Source: Polaromonas sp. (GTDB lineage: Bacteria > Pseudomonadota > Gammaproteobacteria > Burkholderiales > Burkholderiaceae_C). Taken from it: 64,000 bases of DNA. Positions 54,383 through 62,746 of the stretch are shown in pieces. Where the stretch lies: assembly GCF_012927455.1 (NCBI RefSeq), contig NZ_JABBPE010000008.1, positions 1 to 64,000 of the forward strand, given 5' to 3'. Under the pieces are notes generated by a model. That model was not told the origin of the DNA and did no database searches. It was given only the letters and a program-made list of their open reading frames with translations. Positions within the stretch are counted from its first letter, which is position 1. The number at the start of each line of letters is the position of its first letter. Position numbers and translations under genes: made by a program.

Positions 54383-56194
54383 TCAGCGCTGGTAGAGCCG
54401 CTCGATCTCGGCGGCGAAATGCGCCGCCAGGTTCTGCCGCTTGAGCTTGAGCGTCGGGGTGATCAGCGTGTTCTCTATGGTCCAGGGTTCGAGTGTGAGG
54501 CCCACTGCCCGGGGCTGGGCATGTTGCGGAAACGCGCGCGTGAGCTCGCGAACGCGTTGCAATACCGCCGCCCGCGCGCTGGGCGCCTGCAGACTCGCCA
54601 GCTCATACGGATTGAGCTTCAGCGCGCCGGCCAGGCGCTCCCAGCCAGCGCGACTCAGCACCACGATGCAGGCGATAAACGGCCGGTTGTCGCCGAAGGC
54701 GTAGGTCTGTTCATACAGCGGATCGGTCGCGATGGCGAGTTCCAGGTCAGCCGGCGCGGCCTTCTGGCCGGTGGACGTGACAATGATTTCTTTCAGGCGG
54801 CCCAGGATTCGAATGCGCCCGTCCTCGATCGCGGCCTGGTCACCGGTGTGCAGCCAGCCATCGACGAAGGCTGCAGCGGTTTCTAGCTCGCCCTTCCAGT
54901 AGCCGCGCATCACGCTGCGGCCGCGCACCTGCAATTCCTGGTGCTCGCCGATGCGCACTTGCACGCCCGCCAGCGGGCGGCCGACGGTGGCCGGGTCGTT
55001 GTCATCCAGCGCATTGCCCGAAACGATGGGCGAAGTCTCGGTCATGCCGTAGCCCTGCAAAACAGGCAACCCCAGCCCGAGAAAGCAGTGCGCGATGGTC
55101 GGCGACAGTGGCGCACCACCGCTCACGGCCAGGCGCAGCCGGCCGCCGAACTGCGCCGCCAGCGGCCGCGCCACCAGGCGCTGAAGTAGCGGCCACATCA
55201 GCTCGTCCAGCAGCGCAGGTGCGCTGTCTTGCACGGGCAGCCGGCGCGCGCGGCAAAAGCGCCGCCATCCGACCGCCTGCGCCCGTTCAAACAACCATGA
55301 CTTCAGCGCCGAGCCGGCCAGCAGCTCCTGCAGCTTGCCGTAAACACGCTCATAGATGCGCGGCACCGAGATCAGGATGGTGGGCCGCACGGTCTTCAAA
55401 TCCTCGGACAGCTGCGCGACCGAGCGCGCATGCGCCACGCAGCAGCCGGCGAAAATCGGCAGGTAGTAGCCAGCGGTGCGTTCGAAGGTGTGCGACAGCG
55501 GCAGAAAGGACAGGAACAGGTCGTCGGGCCGCGGTGCCACGCGCTTGAACGTGGCCTTGACGTTTTCCAGCACGTTGTCGTGGCTCAGCATCACGCCCTT
55601 GGGCATTCCCGTCGTGCCCGATGTGTAGACCAGCGCGGCCAGTTCATCGGGCGCAGGCGGCCGCCGGGTTTGCACAACTTCGGTGGCCTCCTCGCTTTGC
55701 GCCAGCCAGTCGGCCAGCAAGGTCACCGGCACGCTTGCAGCAGCTTCCGGGCTATCCGCCGCCTTGCTGACGACCACCACCTGGCGCAGCCAAGGCAACG
55801 CCACGCCGGTGGCGGCGATGGCCTGCCACTGCGCGTCGGAGAAAGCCAGCAGCACCGAAGCATCACTGTCGGCCAGGATGTAGGCGATGCTGGCCGGATT
55901 GTCGATGGCATGCAGCGGCACCGGCACACAGGCCAGCGCAAGCGCGGCCTGGTCGATGCAGACCGCATCGAAGCCGTTGGGCAGCATGATCGCGATGCGG
56001 GCGCCGCGCGGCAGCGCAAGGCGCTCAAGCGCCACGCCAAAGCGCGCTACCTGCTCGCCAGCGCTGCGCCAGGAAATGCTGATCCAGCGGTTGGTCGTTG
56101 CGTCGTACTGCCGGTAGGCGTCGGCCAGCGGCGTTTGCGCAACGCGCAACGAGAACAGTTCGGCCAGCGTACGAGCGTCTGCCAAATGTGGCAC
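54383..56194 (-). CDS. Long-chain fatty-acid-CoA ligase (FadD/FAA1-like)
   Basis: The 603-residue AMP-forming ligase has the P-loop LVYTSGTTGMPKGVMLSH, the adenine-binding YGMTETSP, and the hinge region DGWLHTGDQAAIEDGRIRIL, followed by LKEIIVTSTGQKAAP. It activates fatty acids to acyl-CoA in two steps. Length and the FAA1-like spacing suggest long-chain acids; the exact substrate is unsure. No beta-oxidation genes are adjacent. The start MPHLADARTLAEL fits the family. Confidence 0.92.
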   Translation of the reverse strand: MPHLADARTLAELFSLRVAQTPLADAYRQYDATTNRWISISWRSAGEQVARFGVALERLALPRGARIAIMLPNGFDAVCIDQAALALACVPVPLHAIDNPASIAYILADSDASVLLAFSDAQWQAIAATGVALPWLRQVVVVSKAADSPEAAASVPVTLLADWLAQSEEATEVVQTRRPPAPDELAALVYTSGTTGMPKGVMLSHDNVLENVKATFKRVAPRPDDLFLSFLPLSHTFERTAGYYLPIFAGCCVAHARSVAQLSEDLKTVRPTILISVPRIYERVYGKLQELLAGSALKSWLFERAQAVGWRRFCRARRLPVQDSAPALLDELMWPLLQRLVARPLAAQFGGRLRLAVSGGAPLSPTIAHCFLGLGLPVLQGYGMTETSPIVSGNALDDNDPATVGRPLAGVQVRIGEHQELQVRGRSVMRGYWKGELETAAAFVDGWLHTGDQAAIEDGRIRILGRLKEIIVTSTGQKAAPADLELAIATDPLYEQTYAFGDNRPFIACIVVLSRAGWERLAGALKLNPYELASLQAPSARAAVLQRVRELTRAFPQHAQPRAVGLTLEPWTIENTLITPTLKLKRQNLAAHFAAEIERLYQR

Positions 56195-56567
56195 GCTGCC
56201 GTCGGAGGAAGAATCTAGAGAGGCTTGAATGGTGTGTGATCCCCTGCGTTAACCGTGATCCTTCTCACCGACATTAACGGACAGACGCTCCGCAATCCAC
56301 CGGCTCCGTCCCAATCTGTCCACGCTTGCCGCCACGCCTGTTTCAAAGGGCAATCTGAGTCGCGTCGCGCCACCGCCCACCTGAGCAGCCCGTGCCGGCG
56401 CCTCGTCCTGGGCATAGACTCCGCAGTCCTGCACAGACTGCTCCCTTTCGTATTTTTTGTAGCGTCACACCGCCCCGCTTTTACGTGTTACAGATTGGCA
56501 TTAACGCCACCTACGTGTATCTTGGCGAGGCTATGCCCGTATCCGGGAGCGACGCTGAAGAATATGG
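56195..56567. other. Gene-poor gap between the acyl-CoA synthetase and a lipoprotein gene
   Basis: Both strands hold only short open frames of about 60-100 codons with no family likeness. The minus-strand peptide RSRWIAERLSVNVG faintly recalls a transposase end, but not enough to name. It should contain the promoter of the minus-strand synthetase near 56195-56260. Confidence 0.4.
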
Positions 56568-57065
56568 CTAGTTCGTAATCAAAAGATTGACTGTCGCCAC
56601 CTGTACCGAATCGAAGGTGGATGTTGCGATAAGGGTCACGGGAATCGGTGACCGCAACGCGAAAGCAGCGTCGGTATCCAAAATGACGGAGGACGAATTC
56701 AAGGTGGTTGCAGTAATGTTTGCGCCTGCGAAGAACACCCGCGCTCCGCCAGTTACAGCGCTGCCGCCGACTAAGAGAGTCCAAACTGCGGGCTCGCCTG
56801 CATCGAGAACAACGGACTGGCCTACACGAATAGCAAGGTCAAGCGAACCGCCTGGAGCAACAGGCGTCTGACTGACAAACTGCCCCCCCACAGTGACACC
56901 AATGTTGAAATTTCCAGGTGAGCTGGCGTCTTCGCCTCCACCGCATGCGCTCAATATCAATGCTACGGTAAGCGAAGCGACAGCCATTATGAGTCGATGC
57001 TTACCAATTCGAGGGCTAGGCTCGACGGTTTGCTTTTTAGCCGTACTCTCTAGACTTACAAACAT
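56568..57065 (-). CDS. Putative lipoprotein, unknown function
   Basis: ATG 57065, with AAAGG six bases before, gives 165 residues. A basic N-terminal part is followed by MAVASLTVALILSACGGGED, a lipobox with the Cys to be lipidated, then Gly/Ser linker and a beta-rich domain (NFNIGVTVGGQFVSQ, ILDTDAAFALRSPIPVTLIA). The signal region before the lipobox is long; ATG 56987 would give a standard 20-residue signal. The family is not recognised. Base composition is less G+C-rich than its neighbours. It is the last gene before the integrated element. Confidence 0.7.
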   Translation of the reverse strand: MFVSLESTAKKQTVEPSPRIGKHRLIMAVASLTVALILSACGGGEDASSPGNFNIGVTVGGQFVSQTPVAPGGSLDLAIRVGQSVVLDAGEPAVWTLLVGGSAVTGGARVFFAGANITATTLNSSSVILDTDAAFALRSPIPVTLIATSTFDSVQVATVNLLITN

Positions 57066-57484
57066 AAATGCCTTTCGCTGTTTAAGTGCTTGACCAACGT
57101 TCAACCTCATGATTCTGATGACACCCAAGATGTGGAGATGGTCAAAATGTATTGACAAGCACGACAGCGAAGATGACTGCCCTAACCATCATTCGGGGCC
57201 TTAAATTTTTGAGCGTGCTTTTCCAACGGTCTGTACGGTAGATAACATATCGCATTCATCGAGCATCTGATGGAAATTGCGGCAGGCTACGCTAGGAATG
57301 GCGATCAACTCAGGCCTAAGCAATCCGTTTTTTAAAACGCTTCCGTGCCGTTGGTGGTGGTGCGACTTCACGGCCTGCTTTGTGCCTGGAACGTGCTGCA
57401 CAAATTGGGAGTTTTATGACTTGACGCACTTGGGCTGCGACATTAGTTTTCGATTGTCGCCCCGTTAAACTCGAGGCGCTTGCG

Positions 57485-57622
57485 ATGAGGGTGCACCATG
57501 AACAATTTCTAAAAGCCCTTGCGGAGAAACCTTGTAAATTTCTTCTTAATGCTACACCGTCTGATGCACCGAAAAGGCTTCGAGGTAGCACCGACAAACG
57601 CAAAGGGTGTAACAAGAAATGA
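57485..57622 (+). CDS. Possible 45-residue basic peptide before the integrase
   Basis: ATG 57485 opens MRVHHEQFLKALAEKPCKFL and runs to KGCNKK with TGA at 57620-57622, directly followed by a terminator-like hairpin. An open frame ending at a hairpin is suggestive, but no ribosome site or family is evident. The remainder of 57066-57484 shows nothing recognisable on either strand. Confidence 0.3.
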   Translation: MRVHHEQFLKALAEKPCKFLLNATPSDAPKRLRGSTDKRKGCNKK

Positions 57623-57659
57623 AAAAGCCGCTATAAATCATGGACTTATAACGGCTTTT
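57623..57659 (+). terminator. Hairpin resembling a two-way terminator or attachment core
   Basis: AAAAGCCGCTATAA and TTATAACGGCTTTT form a 14-bp stem (one mismatch) with a nine-base loop. The A-run before and T-run after fit a bidirectional rho-independent terminator. It lies 94 bases before the integrase; an att-site role is also possible but unproven. Confidence 0.6.
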
Positions 57660-57733
57660 CATATGCTTGGCGGAGCGGACGGGACACTCCATTTTTTACA
57701 CGATCCCCATTGGTACAGGGGAGAATAATTATT

Positions 57734-57759
57734 TTTAGGTGTGAAATTTAGGTGTGAAA
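57734..57759 (+). repeat. Perfect 13-bp tandem repeat at the integrase start
   Basis: TTTAGGTGTGAAA occurs twice without a spacer, at 57734-57746 and 57747-57759. The second copy includes the GTG (57754) that may start the integrase. This could be a binding site for the integrase itself, a directionality factor or a repressor. Confidence 0.85.
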
Positions 57760-59037
57760 CGTGCCACAGTCGGGGGTATGAACTATCTAGTCCTGAAGTC
57801 CAAAATCTACTATGCCGCCCTGACCATACCGCCTGAAGTGCGGGACTCCATTGGTAGGGGGGTTAGGTTCTTTCAGTCTACCAAGTCCAAGAGTGAACCA
57901 GAAGCCCTCCATAGGGCCACCGTGCTGGTGGCTGGCTGGAAGGCTGAGATAGTCAAGGCCAGAGGTACAGCACCCAACCCTAAGGACACCTTCTGGGAGT
58001 CCCTGCGCCGTGACTACCTGTCCACCAATGACGAAGGGACACAGTTAGTCATTGAGGCGTTGGCAGAAAAGATGGCATCCAAGGTGGAAAACCCCAATGA
58101 AGCCAGCCACCTATTCAAGTTGGCAACTGATCAAGCGGGAGCCCTCCTAGCCCCCTTGGTGGAAGACTGGAAGGGATCACTGAGGCTCACCCAGAAGACC
58201 ATAGACCAGCAGCACAGGGATGTAATCCGTATGGCAGATCACTTCTTCAGTGTTGAAGCTATCAAGCCAAAAATGGTGAAGGCATGGACTGATGAATTGA
58301 TGAAAGCAGGGGCCACCTCTGCCACCTTGGAGAGGATCGGCAATGGTTGTCATTCCTTTTGGCGTTACCTCAAGAGGTCTGGCACCCTTGGAGTGGAAGC
58401 AGCAGACCCCTTTGATGGCTCCTTTACTCTTGCCAGAAGCACAGCCAAGAAGGTGACCATTGTCCGTAAGGCATTCACTGCTAAAGAACTGTGCACGGTC
58501 TATCAGAAGGCACTGTCCAAGGGTGACGAACCATTGGCACGGGTGATTGCCCTTGGAGCCTTCACAGGGGCACGGATCGAAGAGATTTGCTCCTTGAATG
58601 TGAAGCACTGCATTGATGGCGTTTTTAGGATTGTGGATTCCAAGACTGAAGCAGGGATAAGGCAAGTACCCATCCATCCTGCCCTTGTGGCCTTGGTAGA
58701 CAAGATGATCGAAGGGGCAACAGATGGCTACCTTGTGCCCTCCAATGCTGCTGGACAGTACGGGGTAAGGTCTGACCCCTACTCCAAGAGGTTCGGCAGG
58801 ATGAAGGAGGCAATGGGCTTCAGTGCTGGGCACGTATTCCATTCAATCCGCAAGACTGTTGCCACGCTGCTGGAGCAGGCCGAAGTGAAGGAAGGCATAG
58901 CCGCTGACATCCTGGGCCATGAGAAAAAGACCATGACCTTTGGCCTGTACTCTGATGGCTCCAGCATGGCTCAGAAGCTGGAAGCAATATCGAAGGTGAG
59001 TTATCCGGGAGCTTTGGGGACACCGGAGGGCAAGTGA
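57754..59037 (+). CDS. int: Tyrosine-type site-specific integrase
   Basis: The 427-residue recombinase (418 from ATG 57778) has an N-terminal arm domain (MNYLVLKSKIYYAALTIPPE), a core-binding SAM-like domain (about residues 150-240) and a catalytic domain with Arg in TGARIEEI, His-x-x-Arg in HSIRKTV, GHEKKT and the nucleophile Tyr in FGLYSDG. All catalytic positions are present. It would insert and excise the element. GTG 57754 sits in a 13-bp tandem repeat; neither start has a good ribosome site. Confidence 0.92.
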   Translation: MKRATVGGMNYLVLKSKIYYAALTIPPEVRDSIGRGVRFFQSTKSKSEPEALHRATVLVAGWKAEIVKARGTAPNPKDTFWESLRRDYLSTNDEGTQLVIEALAEKMASKVENPNEASHLFKLATDQAGALLAPLVEDWKGSLRLTQKTIDQQHRDVIRMADHFFSVEAIKPKMVKAWTDELMKAGATSATLERIGNGCHSFWRYLKRSGTLGVEAADPFDGSFTLARSTAKKVTIVRKAFTAKELCTVYQKALSKGDEPLARVIALGAFTGARIEEICSLNVKHCIDGVFRIVDSKTEAGIRQVPIHPALVALVDKMIEGATDGYLVPSNAAGQYGVRSDPYSKRFGRMKEAMGFSAGHVFHSIRKTVATLLEQAEVKEGIAADILGHEKKTMTFGLYSDGSSMAQKLEAISKVSYPGALGTPEGK

Positions 59038-59047
59038 AGATTTGATT

Positions 59048-59407
59048 TCAAGCGACTCGTTGCCAAAGAAGATACTGAAAGACGATCATCATCAAGCAAC
59101 TAAATACAAGGACAACCCAGCACAGCGCCTCAGAATCCGATCTTCCAAGCCGACGAGCTATTGTGAAATAAACAGCGAAAAAGGTTATCAACGGCAGCCA
59201 GCCTAAATATGCCCATGAGAAGTAGAAAACGGCTAGCCCTGCGGCTAAAAAGTCAATAAACACAAACAGCAAGATGGCCCAACCTAAGAGCCCGGGCCTC
59301 CTACTGGCAGCAGTCATTGCCCCTGAATTGGAAAGTCTGCTACTAACTGGCCCACTGAGCGCAACGAAGGCAGCCAAGAGATGACCATAAATAACTGTTG
59401 CGGGCAT
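59048..59407 (-). CDS. Small membrane protein of the mobile element
   Basis: A 119-residue protein with three hydrophobic segments, GWAILLFVFIDFLAAGLAVF, WAYLGWLPLITFFAVYFTIA and LCWVVLVFSCLMMIVFQYLL. It is convergent to the integrase with ten bases between the stops. I recognise no family. Palindromic sequence lies about 40-55 bases upstream and may control it. A role in superinfection exclusion or defence is possible for such a gene in a mobile element, but nothing shows it. Confidence 0.65.
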   Translation of the reverse strand: MPATVIYGHLLAAFVALSGPVSSRLSNSGAMTAASRRPGLLGWAILLFVFIDFLAAGLAVFYFSWAYLGWLPLITFFAVYFTIARRLGRSDSEALCWVVLVFSCLMMIVFQYLLWQRVA

Positions 59408-59443
59408 ATTTCATTTCAGATAGTTGTAATTTAATGTACGCGT

Positions 59444-59461
59444 AAAAGTACTTTTAAAAGT
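59444..59461. promoter_or_regulatory. Overlapping palindromes, possible operator
   Basis: AAAAGT-ACTTTT-AAAAGT: the 6-mer alternates orientation three times, making two overlapping perfect 12-bp palindromes. It lies about 40 bases upstream of the minus-strand gene at 59407 and could bind a dimeric regulator cooperatively. Confidence 0.5.
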
Positions 59462-59737
59462 CAGCCATATTCGCTAGAAAAAATCCGAGCGGGGTACACG
59501 AGTAGTTCCACAGGGTTTTACCCCCTCGGGGGTCCCTCCGGCCCTACAGCGAACCATGCCACCCCCCCTACATGCGCTCAGAGAATCACACGACGACAGG
59601 CGGGATGTGAAGATGTCTGCCGGAATCCCTTGGTAGTGCCTAAGGTGATAGCCAGGAGCAGGCCCACATTAATACGGTAGGTCTGCCCCTCAAGCACCCC
59701 CCTGAAATAAACCTTCAGTCCTGCCTTGCCTGATGGG

Positions 59738-59743
59738 TATAAT
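59738..59743 (+). promoter_or_regulatory. Candidate -10 box of the serine recombinase gene
   Basis: A perfect TATAAT in GGGTATAATTCGG lies 44 bases before ATG 59788. No good -35 is visible 16-18 bases upstream. AAGG at 59778-59781 is a plausible ribosome site. Confidence 0.5.
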
Positions 59744-59787
59744 TCGGCCTAACGCTCGTTACTCCGTTTTATACCTCAAGGCCAACC

Positions 59788-60462
59788 ATGAAGAAAATCG
59801 TCTGCTACCTTCGCGTTTCCACTGAACGTCAGGGTTCCTCCGGCCTTGGTCTTGAGGCACAGGCCAGCGCATGTACCGCTTATGCAGCAGCAGACAAGGC
59901 CACTGTACTGAAGACCTTCACCGAGGTGGAGACAGGCAAGCTGAACACCCGACCACAACTCATACAAGCCCTGCACCTTGCTAAGGTCACAGGCGCAACC
60001 CTTGTCATTGCCAAGCTGGACAGGCTGTCCCGTAACGCTGCCTTCTTGATGACCCTTCAGGATGCTGGTGTGAAGTTCGTGGCTGCTGATCTGCCACAAG
60101 CCAACAACCTGACCGTGGGCATCATGGCCTTGGTTGCACAGCAGGAAGCAGAAGCCATCAGCAAGCGCACCAAGGAAGCCCTGCAAGCAGCCAAGGCACG
60201 GGGCAAGGTGCTTGGTAACCCCAATGGGGCTGCTGCCCTCCTCAGAGCAGACAAGGGCAACACAGCAGCACTGACAGTCATCAAGGCCAAGGCAGACAAC
60301 CATGCAGCCAACCTCCAGCCGGTGATTGACTCGCTGAAGGCTGAAGGAATCACCTCACTGGGGGGCATTGCCAAGGCCCTGAACGAGCGTGGAATGCTGA
60401 CTCCCCGTGGTGGTATCTGGCACAAGACCAGCGTCAGTAATTTGATGAAGAGAATGGGCTGA
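59788..60462 (+). CDS. Serine recombinase (resolvase/invertase family)
   Basis: The 224-residue protein starts MKKIVCYLRVSTERQGSSGL with the catalytic serine in YLRVST. Further resolvase landmarks follow: KLDRLSRNAAFLM with the active-site arginines and a long E helix. The C-terminal part (GGIAKALNERGMLTPRGGIW) is a recombinase-like DNA-binding helix-turn-helix. It is of the small resolvase/invertase size, longer than Hin but without the large zinc domain. It may invert or resolve DNA in the element. Confidence 0.92.
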   Translation: MKKIVCYLRVSTERQGSSGLGLEAQASACTAYAAADKATVLKTFTEVETGKLNTRPQLIQALHLAKVTGATLVIAKLDRLSRNAAFLMTLQDAGVKFVAADLPQANNLTVGIMALVAQQEAEAISKRTKEALQAAKARGKVLGNPNGAAALLRADKGNTAALTVIKAKADNHAANLQPVIDSLKAEGITSLGGIAKALNERGMLTPRGGIWHKTSVSNLMKRMG

Positions 60463-60805
60463 AGGGGGCCAAAAGCAGCTAAGAATCCCCTGTTATGCCT
60501 AAAAAAGAGGCAATTAAATGATAGCAGGGTATTGAGACAGGGCGCGGCCTCCAGCAAGGTGACACCTTAGGAAGAAATACCAACCTTTTTCGGCTGATTC
60601 TGATTTCCCAAATGTGGCACGAAAAAGGTGGCACAACGTGTCCACTAAATCTGAATTACTGGCCTTAGGAGAACCTACCGACTCCCCCGACCTACACATT
60701 CCGCATTGTGAAATCATCAATGTGATCTGAATGTGATGGTCTGCGCTTTCCTTTTCTCCATGACGGTCTACACGGTGCTGTAGGCCTACCCCTTTTCTTT
60801 TCTCC
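60463..60805. other. Non-coding region with direct and inverted repeats
   Basis: Seen by eye: GTGGCAC twice (about 60614 and 60631), AATGTGAT twice (about 60719-60736), TTTTCTCCATGA twice (about 60753 and 60799), and TCTACA-CGGTGC-TGTAGG (60768-60785). No open frame with a family match. It may carry promoter, operator or recombination sites for the genes on either side. Confidence 0.5.
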
Positions 60806-61102
60806 ATGAGACCCCCTATGAAACCTATCCCGAACAACACGGGCAAGGTCTTGACCCGGTACACCCGTGCCGCTGGATCAACGACCATGTCCCTAAACCT
60901 GAACCCCCAAGAGGCTGATGCCCTGAAGGCATTCATTGCCACCCTGCGCCTACGTGGTGACAAGATACCTTCCATGTCCCTGATCACCCGCCGTGCCGTG
61001 CTGGCCTATCTGGAACACCTCAAGTTTTCCCCTGAGACCCGAGCATCAGAGGTGGCAGTGCTGGAACGTATGGCAACCCGATTCTCTGACCGCGCCCACT
61101 AG
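60806..61102 (+). CDS. Small protein, possible ribbon-helix-helix type
   Basis: Up to 98 residues; ATGs at 60806, 60818 or 60887 are all possible. The middle (MSLNLNPQEADALKAFIATL followed by SMSLITRRAVLAYLEHL) has the strand-helix-helix look of RHH DNA-binding proteins, but I cannot confirm it. It lies just before a DUF1376-like gene, two bases apart from its long frame. Regulation or plasmid/phage partition are the roles commonly found for such proteins. Confidence 0.6.
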   Translation: MRPPMKPIPNNTGKVLTRYTRAAGSTTMSLNLNPQEADALKAFIATLRLRGDKIPSMSLITRRAVLAYLEHLKFSPETRASEVAVLERMATRFSDRAH

Positions 61103-61158
61103 CCATGACCACTACACCACCACCACCACCACCCGAACCACTAGAGAGAAATCTGAAC

Positions 61159-61557
61159 ATGCCATTTATGAAATTCAACTGGGCCACCCACGACACATGG
61201 TGTCACCACATGACCTTTGAAGAACGGGGACTCTTTGATGCTGTCCGTTCTGTACTCTGGACCGTAGTTGGCTGCAAGATGCCACTGGACACCATCAGGT
61301 TACGGCTCAATATCAAGGCAGGATCACGGACGGACAAGCTACTTTCCGGCCTGATAACCAAAGGTTCCTTGAGCTTTCTTGATGGAAAAGTCTTCGATTC
61401 TGTGCAAGTTAATGAATTTTCCCAGGCAGTTTCCAAAGCAAAAGTGAACACAGCCAATGGCTCCAAAGGTGGCAGACCCAAGCTATCTTCAGTGCCTCCC
61501 CAAAGGGAGAAACCAGAATCCATGGCCCCTCCTAATGATGACCTATCGGACTTCTGA
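61159..61557 (+). CDS. DUF1376-like phage/element replication protein
   Basis: ATG 61159 begins MPFMKFNWATHDTWCHHMTF and continues EERGLFDAVRSVLW: the MPFMKF...D...T..ERGL pattern matches DUF1376 (YdaU-like) proteins encoded in phage replication regions. The C-terminus is polar (GGRPKLSSVPPQREK). The frame is open to ATG 61105, adding a Pro-run; the shorter start has AGAGAG upstream and fits the family. 132 residues. It lacks a clear primase or helicase motif. Confidence 0.65.
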   Translation: MPFMKFNWATHDTWCHHMTFEERGLFDAVRSVLWTVVGCKMPLDTIRLRLNIKAGSRTDKLLSGLITKGSLSFLDGKVFDSVQVNEFSQAVSKAKVNTANGSKGGRPKLSSVPPQREKPESMAPPNDDLSDF

Positions 61558-61949
61558 AATAACCGAACGGTTATCCCGTGGCTAACGCATACGAGATGCA
61601 ATATTTCTAAATAGCAAGATACGAGATTCATTAAAGGTTAGTCACCAACAGGAACGAACAAGCAAGTTCAATCTTGATGGTCTTGCTCCATGACTACCCA
61701 GTAAAGAACTAACCCTTTGTCTACCGCTTCGCGGACCACCAAGGGAACATCTTTAGAAGCTCCGCTGGAGCAAGTACCACTTGGTCAAACCAAGTAGTCA
61801 ATTCTCAGCACCACCCCCTGAAGCATCTCGTTTGGTCTAACTGCTTCGCAGCGAGCTAAACGCACGCCTTCAGATACCCCCCTCCCAGACAGTCTCAGCA
61901 TTGAAGTTAAACCCTTCAGCCCTGCCGTGTCTGTCTTCCCAAATAAACG
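61558..61949. other. Non-coding block with four compact hairpins
   Basis: Perfect hairpins: CCGC-TTC-GCGG (61724-61734, inside an outer CCCTT/AAGGG pair), GCTCC-GCT-GGAGC (61759-61771), ACTTGGT-CAA-ACCAAGT (61779-61795) and CTGC-TTC-GCAG (61841-61851). Loops are all three bases. Nothing in the block is convincingly coding. It may be a structured RNA, an origin or a packaging/recombination site. Confidence 0.6.
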
Positions 61950-62393
61950 ATGAACATGAAAACAGTACCTACCCCCTTACCTGTCCAACTTCGCAGCTTT
62001 AACAGCCTAAACACGGGGTCAAACCTACCTGTCAGAGCCTTCACAGCCGCCGACCTTGAATCAGCCAGGCAAGCGAGAGCCGCGAAGCTTGCCAAGTGGT
62101 CCATGCTGGATTTAAAACAGAACTTCGCCGACGAAGTATTCATGCGAAACCATATATCGGCGGCTGGCCTACGCGCACCGCCACGGGCAGAACCGGCAAC
62201 CACTAAGCGCCTCAGAACTACGCTTCACCTTGCAGGCGTTGATGCTGTTGCTTCCCGCGAAGCACTGGGGACCACCCTTTCTGGGTATCTCACGCTGAAT
62301 CCCAACCTCCCGCTATGGGCTGCGCTTGCTTTAGTGCTGGAAGCGACGGGACGGTTCACAGATGCTGCCTTGTCTCTGAGTGACCCTGCATGA
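61950..62393 (+). CDS. Unknown protein of the mobile element (147 residues)
   Basis: The protein starts MNMKTVPTPLPVQLRSFNSL. A helical middle (LESARQARAAKLAKWSMLDL) and a hydrophobic late segment (NLPLWAALALVLEATGRFTD) are visible. No family recognised. It has two possible Met starts two codons apart. Its stop overlaps the next ATG (ATGA), so these genes form a coupled operon. Start codon has no strong ribosome site. Confidence 0.65.
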   Translation: MNMKTVPTPLPVQLRSFNSLNTGSNLPVRAFTAADLESARQARAAKLAKWSMLDLKQNFADEVFMRNHISAAGLRAPPRAEPATTKRLRTTLHLAGVDAVASREALGTTLSGYLTLNPNLPLWAALALVLEATGRFTDAALSLSDPA

Positions 62394-62746
62394 CTGAATC
62401 AAACGTCTGCTTCTATGCCATGCCGGATTCACCCCACCTCACTTGGTCTGCCTGCGGGTACACGCTGCTAACCCTTACAGGACTATCTCCAGCCCTGACC
62501 ACTGACCAGATTGAACGGCTGACCCTGAACGGAATTGGCTTGGTGACACGGCCAATGGGTGACAACACTTTGATGATCATTCCGGCATTCAAGCAAGAGG
62601 CTCAGAGGATGGTCATTCACTTGATCTCCACTGCCGCTAAAGAGACTACCAAAGCGTTCACAGGCATTTGGGCTACACCGGCACCACCTGATCTTTCTAC
62701 AGGCTTAACACCCCCAAACAACCGCTACGAAAGGCACTCCCGATGA
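62390..62746 (+). CDS. Unknown protein of the mobile element (118 residues)
   Basis: The sequence MTESNVCFYAMPDSPHLTWS is followed by a mixed alpha/beta region without transmembrane helices. No motif recognised. Translation is coupled to both neighbours by 4-bp ATGA overlaps. Compact overlapping genes like this are usual in phages and satellites. Confidence 0.65.
   Translation: MTESNVCFYAMPDSPHLTWSACGYTLLTLTGLSPALTTDQIERLTLNGIGLVTRPMGDNTLMIIPAFKQEAQRMVIHLISTAAKETTKAFTGIWATPAPPDLSTGLTPPNNRYERHSR

Larger units (their letters stand above)
59408..59787. other. Divergent control region with palindromes and a G/C hairpin
   Basis: This 380-bp gap separates the minus-strand membrane protein from the serine recombinase. 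It holds overlapping palindromes (59444-59461), a near-perfect ACCCCC-TC-GGGGGT hairpin at 59520-59533, a C-rich stretch around 59572-59581, and a TATAAT at 59738. No gene is evident. Confidence 0.6.

Noticed and set aside
56215..56434. Transposase relic upstream of the acyl-CoA synthetase
   Set aside because: The peptide RSRWIAERLSVNVG is only faintly transposase-like and no catalytic motif or IS end is visible.
59520..59533. G+C-rich ACCCCC/GGGGGT hairpin as another copy of the G+C-rich repeat
   Set aside because: It shares only the C/G palindrome. The flanking CACGCTTCCC and GGCGGCCC parts of the repeat are missing.
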